From assembly GCA_963800705.1 (NCBI GenBank), contig CAWDBV010000001.1, positions 1 to 64,000 of the forward strand: DNA of 64,000 nt, in the 5' to 3' direction. This document shows, one piece after another, positions 50,119-58,888 of this stretch. The notes below the pieces were generated by a model. That model was not told the DNA's origin. It was given only the letters and a program-made list of their open reading frames with translations, and searched no databases. Each line of letters opens with the position of its first letter. Positions within the stretch are counted from its first letter, which is position 1. The translations under genes were made by a program, and so were the position numbers. The stretch comes from CAWDBV01 sp963800705 (lineage in GTDB: Bacteria; Actinomycetota; Thermoleophilia; Solirubrobacterales; 70-9).

Positions 50119-50932
50119 CTACTCAGCAGGCTGCGCGGCGAGCAGGGTGGCGAGGTCGCCGGGCGCCCGGGCCGCGGCGATCGGATAGCGCGCGTCGAGC
50201 GAGAGCGGCGCGTCGGCGAGCGGCAGATCGCCGAACACGGCGTCGCCACCAGCCTCGCGGACGATCAGCTGCCCTGCGGCCGCGTCCACCGAGCGGCACG
50301 GGCGCAGCGAGAGCATGCCGTCGAAGCGGCCCGCGGCGACGTAGGCGAGCGTGATCGCGATCGAGCCGATTACGCGAAGCCGGTAGACCTGACCCTCGAG
50401 CGCCGCCGCCACCGGCCCGACCCGGTCCGGCTTCGCCGACTCGAGCCCGACGATCTCGAGGCCCTCGCCCTCGTGGGCGCGCAGCGCCTCTCCTCCGAGC
50501 GTGGCGCCCTCTCCGCGCGAGGCCGCGAACTCCTCGCCGGTGCCGAAATCGTGGATGAAGCCGAACTCGACCTCGGCCATCGTCTCGCCGGAGGCGACCG
50601 CGAAGCTGAGGCAGTGGGAGGGGATCGTGCGGCGCGCATTCAGCGAGCCGTCGATCGGGTCGATCACGACCCTGGTTCGGCGAGCTGCCGAACGCCACCT
50701 CGCCGCGCTCCTCGGAGATCGCCGTGAAATCAGCGCCTCCCTCGTGGTGCTCAGAGAGGAGCCTGAAGATCGCGTCCTCGCAGCGGCGGTCGATGACCAG
50801 CGCCCGGTCGCCGCCTTCGCCCACGCCTTCGTATTCGGTGCGGCCGGCGATCCCGCTGTGCTCGGCGAACACCGCTTCCTGCGCCTCGACGGCGCGGCGA
50901 CAGAGCGACAGCCACGCGTCGTGTGAGCCCAC
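50119..50932 (-). pseudogene. Inositol monophosphatase family protein (SuhB-like), one frameshift
   Basis: A Li+-sensitive phosphatase family member. The N-terminal third lies in one frame: GSHDAWLSLCRRAVEAQEAVFAEHSGIAGR, then GGDRALVIDRRCEDAIFRLLSEH and AISEERGEVAFG. The remainder lies in another, from VVIDPIDGSLNARRTIPSHCLSFAVASG (the metal-binding DPIDGSxN motif) to PCRSVDAAAGQLIVREAGGDAVFGDL. One base shift near 50670 joins them. The corrected protein of about 270 residues has all metal ligands except that the usual WVVDPLDGTxNF reads IDPIDGSLNA. The GTG start has TAGGAT six bases upstream. Confidence 0.8.
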
Positions 50933-50938
50933 GCCTGG

Positions 50939-50944
50939 ATCCTA
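50939..50944 (-). promoter_or_regulatory. Candidate -10 element (leaderless) for the IMPase gene
   Basis: TAGGAT on the minus strand, six bases, GTG. Confidence 0.45.
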
Positions 50945-50992
50945 CCCGCGGAGCGTGCGGTCAATGTCGGCCGATACGCCGGGGCCGTCCAC

Positions 50993-50998
50993 TAGCCT
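50993..50998 (+). promoter_or_regulatory. Candidate -10 element (leaderless) for the helicase-nuclease gene
   Basis: TAGCCT, seven bases, ATG at 51006. No ribosome binding site is visible. Confidence 0.5.
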
Positions 50999-51005
50999 CA
51001 ATCCA

Positions 51006-54000
51006 ATGGCCGAGGACCAGCTCGACGGGCTCAGCGAGGCCCAGCGCCGCGCCGCGACCCACGGGGCCGGCGCGCTGCTCCTGCTCGGCGTCGCGGGGTC
51101 GGGCCGAACCGAGGCCCTGGCCCGCCGGCTGGCGCGGCTGACCGAGTCCGGGGAGCGGGCGCTGGCGCTGAGCTCGTCGAACGCGGCCGCGGAGCGGATC
51201 CGCTCCCGGGCTGAGCTGCTGATCGAGGGCTCCTTCGAGGAGCTCGCCGTCCACACCCACCGCGACGCCGCCGAGTACCTGCTCCGCGAGCACGCCGAGG
51301 AGGCGGGAATCGACCCGTTCTTCGAGTCGATCAGCGCCGCCGACCGGCTCGCGATGCTTCTCGACCGCCTCGACGAGCTGCCGCTGCGCCGTCACGAGAT
51401 CCGCGGCAACCCCGCCGGCCTTCTCGCCCGCGTGATCGCGAGGATCGACGAGCTCAAGGCGCAGGGGATCACCAGCGACGATGCTCGACGAGCTCGCCGA
51501 CGAGCGCGAGCACGCCGCCTCCGACGAGGCCGAGCGCGACGCCGCGGGCCGGGAGCGCGAGTTCGCGCAGCTCTACGCGCGCCACGACGAGCTCGTCGCC
51601 GGCTGCGGGGCGCTCGACGCCGGGGACGTGTTCACCGAGCTCGGCCGCGTGCTGCGCGACCGCCCGGCGATCGGCGCCGCGATTGCCGAGCGCTTCCCTC
51701 ACCTGCTGATTGACGAGGCCGAGGACGCCGCCGCGGGACAGCGCGAGATGCTGCGCCTGCTCGCCGAGGGCGCCGAGAGCGTCGTCGCCGCCTGCGATCC
51801 CGAGCAGGCTCGCGAGGGCGCCGCCGACGCGCGCCCGGTGAGCTGGCTGCGCGAGGCGCTCGACGGCCCGGAGGAGGCGCTGCTCGAGGGGCCGCTGCGC
51901 TCGGCAGGGGAGCTCGCCGACGCCTCGCACGCGGTCGTCGCGACGGCGAGCGAGGACGTCGAGCTGCCGCGCGCGCCGCTGGCGCCCGACGGCGCGGTGC
52001 GCTTCTGGCGCTGCCGCAACGAGCGCGCCCAGGCTCAGGCCGCGGCGCGCGAGATCGAGGGCGTGCTCGCGGCGAAGGACCTCGAGCCGGAGCGGATCTG
52101 CATCGCGGTGCCCTCGGCCGCCGACGCGCGCACGGTCGCCGCCGCGCTCGAGGAGAGAAACGTCCCCCACCGGCTCGCGGGCGCGGCGGCCTTCTTCCTC
52201 CAGCCCGAGGTCCGCGACGTGATCGCGTGGCTGCGGCTGCTCGCCGATCCCGCCGACGCCGCCGCTGCGGCGCGGGCGCTGATCCGCCCGCCGACCGAGT
52301 TGCGCTCCGTCGACCTGGCGCGGGTGTCGACGATCTCCCGCCGCCGCAAGCTCGACATGGTCTCGGCGCTCGAGGCGGCGCTCGAGAGCCCGCAGATCCC
52401 GCCCGAGGCCCGCGACAGGATCTCCGACTTCCTCCGCCTCTACCGCGCCGCCGCGAAGGCGATGGGCGAGATGCGGGCCGACGTCTTCGTACGCCGGCTG
52501 ATCGAGCGGGTCGGCTTTCGTCGCCAGCGGCTCTTCGCCGCCCAGCCAGAGGCCGCCGAGCGGCTGGTCAGCCTCTCGCAGCTCGGCGACATCGCCGCGG
52601 CCTGGGTGCGCCGCGAGCCGAACGGCTCCAACCGCGACTTCGTCCGCTATCTGGCCGCGGTCTCCGAGGCAGGCGTCCCGCCCGAGGACGAGCTCGAGAG
52701 CCCGGCGCCCGGCGCCGTGCGGCTGCTCGAGCTCGGCGCGCTCAAGGGGCTCGAGTTCGACCGCGTCTATCTGCTCGGCCTCCACGCCGGCGCGCTGCCG
52801 GCGCACCCCGAGGCCCGCCGCCGGCTCTACACCGCGATGACGCGGGCTGTGGAGGAGGTGGTGCTCTCGTGGCCCGAGCAGGACGGCGGCCGGGCACGGC
52901 GGCCGGCGGCGCCCTACGAGGACGCGCGGACCGTGATCGGCGCCGAGCACGAGGTCCACGACGAGGAGCTCTTCGGCCCCGCAGAGGACCTCCACGCCAG
53001 CTACCGGATGATCCGCGACGAGGTGCTCGAGACCGCCTGGCGCGCGGGCGGGTCGCTCGGCGAGCTGCGGCTCGACACCCCGATCGACGTCCAGCGCGCC
53101 GTCGTCCGCTACCTCGAGATGCTGAAGCTCTCGGCGCTCCTGCAGCGCCCCGAGGAGGAGCCCGCGGCGGAGGCGATCGCGGCGATCAACGAGCTGCTCG
53201 GGCAGGCGGTCTCCCCCGAGCAGCGCGAGGGACTCGCCGGGTCGAGCCTCGACGAGTACCTGCTCGACGGAGAGCGCGACCGCCGCCAGCGCCGCGAGAG
53301 CGTGGCGGCGCGCGAGGAGCCTTCGCTCGAGGCGTTCCTGCCCCGGCGCGGCGAGGGGCTGGCGCTCTCGGCGACGGACATCGACCTCTACCGGACCTGC
53401 CCGCTCAAATACAAGTTCCGCCGCGTGTTCAGGATCGACGAGGAGCCGACGATCAACCAGCGCTTCGGGATCGTCATCCACCAGGTCCTCGAGCAGTTCC
53501 ACAAGAACGAGCCCGCGGTCGAGGACGAGGCCGCGAGCCTCGATCGGCTGATGGGGCTGTTCGCCGGCGCCTGGCGGCGGCAGGGGTTCGGCGAGACCCA
53601 CGACGAGCTCCAGTTCCGCGAGCGCGCGATCGCCGCCCTGCGCCGCTATCACGAGCGCCACCTGGCGAGCAGCGCGAGCCCGGTCTGGCTCGAGCGCGGT
53701 TTCGACTTCCGCGTCGGCCCGCACCACCTGCGCGGCCGAGTCGACCGCGTCGACGAGCTCGGCGAGGGCCGCTACGAGCTGATCGACTACAAGACCGGCG
53801 ACCCGAAGCCGGAGTCAGAGCTCGCCGACGACCTCCAGCTCGCGGTCTACCGGCTCGCGGCGCGCGAGGCGTGGCAGCTCGAGCCCGAGGCGGGCAGCTA
53901 CTGGTACGTGCTCGCCGACGAGAAGGTCGCCGTCAAGGGATCCGCCGACGACCTCGAGCGGGTCGAGCGCACGGTGCTCCAGGTCGGCGAAGGGATCATG

Positions 54001-54084
54001 GAGCAGGACTTCGAGCCCCGGCCCTCGCCGGAGATCTGCTCGTGGTGCGATTACCGACTAATCTGTCCCGCATCGGAGGCTTAA
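51006..54084 (+). pseudogene. AdnA-like UvrD-type helicase / RecB-type nuclease, one frameshift
   Basis: A motor-nuclease of about 1025 residues resembling AdnA, one subunit of the actinobacterial AdnAB end-resection complex. The N-terminal motor begins LSEAQRRAATHGAGALLLLGVAGSGRTEAL, where Arg34 replaces the Walker A lysine. Walker B reads HLLIDEAED. The C-terminal nuclease has LSATDIDLYRTCPLKYKFRRVFRIDEEPT, ELIDYKTGDPK (catalytic core) and CSWCDYRLICP, so four Cys could hold an Fe-S cluster as in AddB/AdnB. A single-base shift near 51479 splits the frame (GITSDD | MLDELADEREH). No AdnB-like partner is adjacent. The degenerate Walker A agrees with a weak or inactive ATPase, as reported for AdnA. 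Confidence 0.8.
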
Positions 54085-55379
54085 GGCAGAGGACAATCGC
54101 GGGGCTGGCGGTGGCCGCAACGGTGCTCGTCTGCGCCGCTCCGGCCCAGGCGGGGAACCTGACCGTCAACACGCTTTCCGACCACCCGCCCGATCCGGGT
54201 GGCTGCAACTTCCCTCCGGACGACTGCACGCTGCGCGAGGCGCTCGCCGAGCCGGTGGGCATCTACGGGACCCAGATCCGGTTCACGGTCACCGGGACGA
54301 TCCAGCTCGCGAACGCACTGAACCCGATTACGAGCTCCACCTTCATCCAGGGGCCGGGCGCCGACCAGCTGACTGTAAGAGGCGTGACGGGAGGCGGGAC
54401 TCCGTTCCGCGTCTTCGAGGTCGCCAGCGGTGACTTTGCCGGGATCAGCGGGCTCACGATCGCCGGTGGTGAGGGGACCGAGGGCGGGGGCCTCTACAAC
54501 GCCGGCACGGTGAACCTCGACAACGCGGCCGTCGTCGGCAATACGGCAACGGGGCCCGGAGGAGGAATCAGAAACATCTCGACCGGACTGCTTCGAATCA
54601 ACTCGAGCACGATCAGCGGTAACAAGACCAGCGGGACTCCGGCGACCACGGGCGGCGGCGGGATCGCGAACTCCGGCTCACTGGATCTGGTCAACTCAAC
54701 CGTGGCAAACAACCACGCCGACGGCAACGGGGGAGGCATCGACAATTACGATCTCGCCGGGGCCATTGCAGTCCTGTCCTCCGCCACGGTGACAGGCAAC
54801 GTCGCCGCCGACAGCGGCGGAGCGACCGACTCCGGAGGCATCAACGAAGCCGGCGCCGGCAGCTTTTTCCAGGTCACCAACACGCTCGTCGCCGGTAATT
54901 CAGTCAATCGGGCCGGCACGGTCAATCCGGATTGCGGCTCCGACGGTGCGACCGATTACACGTCCGGCGGCCACAACCTGATCGGCGTCCAGACGAGCGG
55001 ATGCGACTGGGGCATCTCGGATACCTCGACCCACATCAGCGGCGTCAACGCGAACCTCGGCGGACTGTCGTCCAACGGTGGTCCCACCGCGACAGTCCCG
55101 CTGCTGCCCGGCAGCCCGGCGATCGACCGTGCCAACCCCGGTGTGGGACTCGGCCAGTGCGGGTCCATCGACCAGCGCGGCCTGCCCCGCAACGGCCGCT
55201 GCGACATCGGGGCCTTTGAGCTTCAGCCGCCTACGCCCGAGCCGGCGGCCGGCGGCTCGCCGACCGCGGCGGCCGCCAGCGTGGCGCCGCCGCCGCTCTG
55301 CACCAAGAAGAAAAAGAAGAAGAAGAAGCGCCGCTCCGCGCTCGCCGCGAAAAAGAGGAAAAAGAAGAAGCGCTGCTAG
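54045..55379 (+). CDS. Secreted beta-helix, choice-of-anchor-Q type protein with Lys-rich tail
   Basis: A 444-residue protein whose GTG start overlaps the end of the helicase-nuclease gene by 40 bases. Signal peptide: RTIAGLAVAATVLVCAAPAQA, mature start NLTVNTLSDHPPDPGGCNF with CTLREAL. Beta-helix coils: GGGLYNAGTVNL, NSSTISGNKTSG, NSTVANNHADGNGGGI. Anchor-Q end: GGPTATVPLLPGSPAIDRA, SIDQRGLPRNGRCDIGAFEL. The tail differs from the operon type: PPLCTKKKKKKKKRRSALA, then a second Lys cluster and a final Cys, so again two Cys bracket basic runs. It is a third locus for this family. Confidence 0.82.
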   Translation: MRLPTNLSRIGGLRQRTIAGLAVAATVLVCAAPAQAGNLTVNTLSDHPPDPGGCNFPPDDCTLREALAEPVGIYGTQIRFTVTGTIQLANALNPITSSTFIQGPGADQLTVRGVTGGGTPFRVFEVASGDFAGISGLTIAGGEGTEGGGLYNAGTVNLDNAAVVGNTATGPGGGIRNISTGLLRINSSTISGNKTSGTPATTGGGGIANSGSLDLVNSTVANNHADGNGGGIDNYDLAGAIAVLSSATVTGNVAADSGGATDSGGINEAGAGSFFQVTNTLVAGNSVNRAGTVNPDCGSDGATDYTSGGHNLIGVQTSGCDWGISDTSTHISGVNANLGGLSSNGGPTATVPLLPGSPAIDRANPGVGLGQCGSIDQRGLPRNGRCDIGAFELQPPTPEPAAGGSPTAAAASVAPPPLCTKKKKKKKKRRSALAAKKRKKKKRC

Positions 55380-55394
55380 TCTGGGCCCACGCGC

Positions 55395-55439
55395 CTGTTA
55401 CGGTTGCCGCGAAGGCAACCTGAGTCACGAGGAGATTTG
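55395..55439 (+). promoter_or_regulatory. Leader hairpin and strong RBS before the 55440 gene
   Basis: GGTTGCC, loop GCGAA, GGCAACC (55402-55420) forms a perfect seven-base-pair hairpin with a GCGAA loop, followed by an unpaired stretch and GAGGAG five bases before the ATG. This is one of few genes here with a clear Shine-Dalgarno sequence. I do not recognise the hairpin as a known riboswitch. Confidence 0.5.
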
Positions 55440-56999
55440 ATGAGAAGGGCAAGCAGGGTGTGTGTGGCAGTTGCGGCGAGCGCGGTTTCGCTCTTTCTCG
55501 CTGCGCCGGCCGGGGCCGCGAACATCCCCGTTCTGAACACCAATGACACGGGAGCCGACTCGCTTCGGGCGGCGATCACGGCCGCGAACGCAAACGGGGT
55601 CGCGGAGGCCGACACGATCCCGATCAACGCCACGGGGACGATCAACGTGGCCTCCGACCTACCGCTGATCTCAGGGCCGATGACGATCACCGGCCCCGGC
55701 GCGGGGAGCCTGACCGTCCGCGCTTCGGGTACCGGGTACTCGCTCTTTTCGGTCTTCACTTCGAATGCTGCGCACACCGTGAAGATCGAGGGGATGACGA
55801 TCGCCGACGCCGACACCTTCACCGCCGGTGGGGCGATCGGGATCGGCGCCGCGCTCGGCCTGACGATCGTCGACAACGTTCACATCACCGGCAACACGAG
55901 CGGCTCGGGTGGCGGGATCCACAACAGCGGACGCCTGTTGCTTACCGACAGCACCCTCGATGACAACGAGGCGCCCTTCGGCGGCGGCGTCGTGAGCTCG
56001 ACCGGTTCCGTGAGCACGATCGTCAACACCACCGTTCACGGCAACCGCGCCGAGGAGTTCGGCGGCGGCATCTATGCCAGCGGCGGGGCCGTCAGCGTCA
56101 CCCTGCTTTCGAGCACGATCACGGGCAACAAGTCCGATTCAGACGACACCGGCCTCACCGGCGACGGCGGCGGGATCTACAGGGCGGGTGCGCCGGCCAT
56201 CTTCTCGGTCGGCAACACGATCCTCGCGGGGAACACGGTTGGCACGAGCGCGAGCCTGAGCCCCCCCGTTGGTATTCAGTGCGGCGGCGCCTTCACCTCG
56301 CTCGGATACAACCTGCGCCAGAGCTCCGAAACCCCGTGCACCGGCTTCTCGGGCACCGGCGACATCGTCAACGCGCTGACCGGGCTCGGCAGCTTCGGGA
56401 ACAACGGCGGGCCGACCCCGACGGTCCCCCTGCTGACCGGCAGCCCAGCGATCAACGGTGGAAATCCCGCGATGCCGGGACCCATGCCTCCCGCATGCGA
56501 AGCGACCGACCAGCGCGGTTTCTCGCGCGTCGCGTTCGTCCAGCCCTGCGACATCGGCGCCGTCGAGGCGCAGGTCCCGACGTTCCCCTTCCCGGGCAAC
56601 AAGACCGTCCACGCCGGAGAGACCCTCGCGTTCACGCTCACGGCCACGGATCCGGACCCCGACCCACTCACCTTTTTCATGAACAACGGCCCCATCGGAG
56701 CCACGCTCGATCCGGGCACCGGCGCCTTTTCTTGGACGCCGAGCGCCGCGCAGATCGGTAGCCACCCGGCGGTCCAGCTCGGGGCCTCGGACGGCTTCTT
56801 CAGCAGCTCGACCACGATCACGATCACGGTCACATCCGCACCGGTCGTCAGTCCGCCGGGTAACCCGCCATCCGGAACCCCGCCCGGGAGCACATCGACC
56901 GCCACCGGCCAGCGTGCCGCGGGTCTGAAGAGATGCGCGCGCAAGAAGGGCAAGGGACGCAAGAAGTGCAGGAAGAAGGCGAAAAAGCTCCCGGTTTAG
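55440..56999 (+). CDS. Secreted beta-helix, choice-of-anchor-Q type protein with Ig-like domain and K/R/C tail
   Basis: A 519-residue protein. Signal peptide: RVCVAVAASAVSLFLAAPAGA, then ANIPVLNTNDTGADSLRAAITAAN. Beta-helix coils: NVHITGNTSGSGGGIHNSG, NTTVHGNRAEEFGGGIYASG, STITGNKSDSDD. Anchor-Q end: GGPTPTVPLLTGSPAINGG, TDQRGFSRV, CDIGAVEA. An extra Ig/cadherin-like domain follows (FPFPGNKTVHAGETLAFTLTATDPDPDPLTF), then a Pro/Ser/Thr linker and RAAGLKRCARKKGKGRKKC with a short end, very close to the operon-type tail. It follows its paralogue by 60 bases. Confidence 0.85.
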   Translation: MRRASRVCVAVAASAVSLFLAAPAGAANIPVLNTNDTGADSLRAAITAANANGVAEADTIPINATGTINVASDLPLISGPMTITGPGAGSLTVRASGTGYSLFSVFTSNAAHTVKIEGMTIADADTFTAGGAIGIGAALGLTIVDNVHITGNTSGSGGGIHNSGRLLLTDSTLDDNEAPFGGGVVSSTGSVSTIVNTTVHGNRAEEFGGGIYASGGAVSVTLLSSTITGNKSDSDDTGLTGDGGGIYRAGAPAIFSVGNTILAGNTVGTSASLSPPVGIQCGGAFTSLGYNLRQSSETPCTGFSGTGDIVNALTGLGSFGNNGGPTPTVPLLTGSPAINGGNPAMPGPMPPACEATDQRGFSRVAFVQPCDIGAVEAQVPTFPFPGNKTVHAGETLAFTLTATDPDPDPLTFFMNNGPIGATLDPGTGAFSWTPSAAQIGSHPAVQLGASDGFFSSSTTITITVTSAPVVSPPGNPPSGTPPGSTSTATGQRAAGLKRCARKKGKGRKKCRKKAKKLPV

Positions 57000-57018
57000 C
57001 GTCTGAGGCCGAGCCGGG

Positions 57019-57915
57019 CTAGGCGCCCGGGCCCCGCGCCGGCCCGCCGTGCTCGGGCGGTTGTTGGCGAAGGAAGCGCTCGAAGTCGCGCGCCAGCGAT
57101 TCGCCTGAGGGCACGTCCTCGCCGTTCTCATCCATCGCCTCGGACTGCTGGGCCTCGAGCTGCTCGACGAGCTCGGCGATCTCGGGGTTCTGCTCGACCG
57201 CGGTGTCGACCTGGCCCTCGAACGCCTCGGTCTCCTCCTCGAGCCCGGATGCTTCGACCGCTACGCCGACCAAGCCCTCGAGCCGGCGCAGCAGCGCCAG
57301 CGCCGCCTTCGGGTTCGGGACCGCGGCGACGTAGTGCGGAACCGCCGCCCAGAGGCTCGCCGAGCTCATCCCGCGCCGCCGGCACGCGTCGTGGACGACG
57401 CCGACGATCCCGGTCGGGCCTTCGTAGTTGGTGCGCGTGAGGCCGAGGCTCTCGACCAGCTCGTCGTCGGAGGCGAGCCCGGTGATCGGCACCGGCATCG
57501 TGTGGGTGACGTCGGCGATCAGCGCGCCGAGGGTGACGACCATTTCGGCGCCGAGTCCCTCGGCGACCTCGGCGATGCCCTCGGAGAAGGTTCGCCATTT
57601 CAGGTTCGGCTCGGTCCCGGCGAGCAGCACCAGGTCGCGCTCGGCGCCGGGCGCCTCGGCGGCGAGCAGGTTGTTCCCGGGCCACTCGATCTCGCGGGTC
57701 TGACCTTCGCTGAGGTGGATCGTCGGCCGCGCGACCTGGAAATCGAAGAACTCCTCCGGGTCGACGTGGGCGAACACCTCGGCCTCTAGCGAGTCGGCGA
57801 TCGCGGTCAGCGCGGTCGTCGCCGACCCGGCGGCGTCGTTCCAGCCGCGAAATGCGCAGACCAGAATCGGCGAGCGCAGCTTCGGTGGATCCTGTTCCCA
57901 GACGATCGCGTCCAT
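57019..57915 (-). CDS. PAC2 family protein
   Basis: A 298-residue protein of the PAC2 (proteasome assembly chaperone 2-like) family: SPILVCAFRGWNDAAGSATTALTAIADSLEAEVFAHVDPEEFFDFQVARPTIHL at the N-terminus, LVLLAGTEPNLKWRTFSEGI, VVTLGALIADVTHTMPVPITG and SASLWAAVPHYVAAVPNPKAALALLRRLE. The bacterial role is unproven; a link to proteasome-bearing actinobacteria is known. TAGGAT lies six bases before the ATG. Confidence 0.9.
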   Translation of the reverse strand: MDAIVWEQDPPKLRSPILVCAFRGWNDAAGSATTALTAIADSLEAEVFAHVDPEEFFDFQVARPTIHLSEGQTREIEWPGNNLLAAEAPGAERDLVLLAGTEPNLKWRTFSEGIAEVAEGLGAEMVVTLGALIADVTHTMPVPITGLASDDELVESLGLTRTNYEGPTGIVGVVHDACRRRGMSSASLWAAVPHYVAAVPNPKAALALLRRLEGLVGVAVEASGLEEETEAFEGQVDTAVEQNPEIAELVEQLEAQQSEAMDENGEDVPSGESLARDFERFLRQQPPEHGGPARGPGA

Positions 57916-57975
57916 TGGTTGATCCTACGCTTCCACTGTCCCCGCGCCGTCCGGAGCGGGTAGGAAGATCGATGG

Positions 57976-58881
57976 GTGGAGCCCGCGCAGGCATTGAAAG
58001 CCGTCAAATCCGCCCCCGAGACCGGGCACGGGCCCTCGGTCGCCGAGCTGCGCCCCGGGCAGCGCTTCGAGGGCGATTACGCCTGTGCGCGCAAGGACCG
58101 GATGACGGCGCGAAACGGCTCTCCGTACCTGGCGCTCGAGCTCCGTGACCGTAGCGGCACGATCCCCGCCCGCGCCTTCCGCGATGCCGACCGGCTCGCG
58201 GCGCGCTTCGAGCGCGGGCATGCGATCCGCGTGCGCGGCAAGGTCGAGCGCTTCCGCGGCCAGTTGAGCGTCGAGATCGAGGACCTGCGGCCGCTGACCG
58301 AGGGGGAGGCCGACCCTGGCGACTTCCTTCCCGCGGCCTACCGCGACCGCGACGAGCTCGAGGGCTTTCTCGAGCACCTGACCCGCGAGGTCCACGACGA
58401 GCCGCTCCGCGGCGTAGTCGAGGAGCTGCTCTTCGGCGGCGAAGTCGCCGAGCAGTTCAGGCGCGCGCCATGCACCCGGGGCGGTCACCACTCCTACCTC
58501 GGCGGGCTGCTCGAGCACACGGTCGCGGTCGCGACCCTTGTCGGTGAGACCTGCGTCCTTCACCCGCGGCTCGACTCAGACCTGCTGACGGCGGCCGCGC
58601 TGCTCCACGACGTCGGCAAGGTGCGCGAGTTCAGCTACGGCGCCGACTTCGAGATCACCGAAGAGGGGAAGCTGCTCGGCCACCTCGCGATCGGGGCCGA
58701 GATCGTCGGCGGGGCCGCTACCGGCTTGCCGGCCGAGCGCCGCGCCGCGCTCCTGCACTGCGTGCTCTCCCACCACGGCCCGCCGGGAAAGAGCTTCGGC
58801 TCACCGGAGGCGCTGGCGCTCTACCGGCTGAACGCGCTCGACGCCGGCGTCAAGGGCGCGCTCGAGCACGGGCTGCACTAA
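57976..58881 (+). CDS. YhaM-like OB-fold/HD-domain nuclease (second copy)
   Basis: A 301-residue paralogue of the 17268 protein. OB-fold: FEGDYACARKDRMTARNGSPYLALELRDRSGTIPARAFRDAD; HD domain: GGHHSYLGGLLEHTVAVATLV, AALLHDVGKVREFSYG, LLHCVLSHHGPPG and LNALDAGVKGAL. The two proteins share order and motifs but differ widely in sequence, so this is an old duplication. Both probably degrade RNA or ssDNA 3' to 5'. The start is GTG at 57976. Confidence 0.83.
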   Translation: MEPAQALKAVKSAPETGHGPSVAELRPGQRFEGDYACARKDRMTARNGSPYLALELRDRSGTIPARAFRDADRLAARFERGHAIRVRGKVERFRGQLSVEIEDLRPLTEGEADPGDFLPAAYRDRDELEGFLEHLTREVHDEPLRGVVEELLFGGEVAEQFRRAPCTRGGHHSYLGGLLEHTVAVATLVGETCVLHPRLDSDLLTAAALLHDVGKVREFSYGADFEITEEGKLLGHLAIGAEIVGGAATGLPAERRAALLHCVLSHHGPPGKSFGSPEALALYRLNALDAGVKGALEHGLH

Positions 58882-58888
58882 CCCGCCG

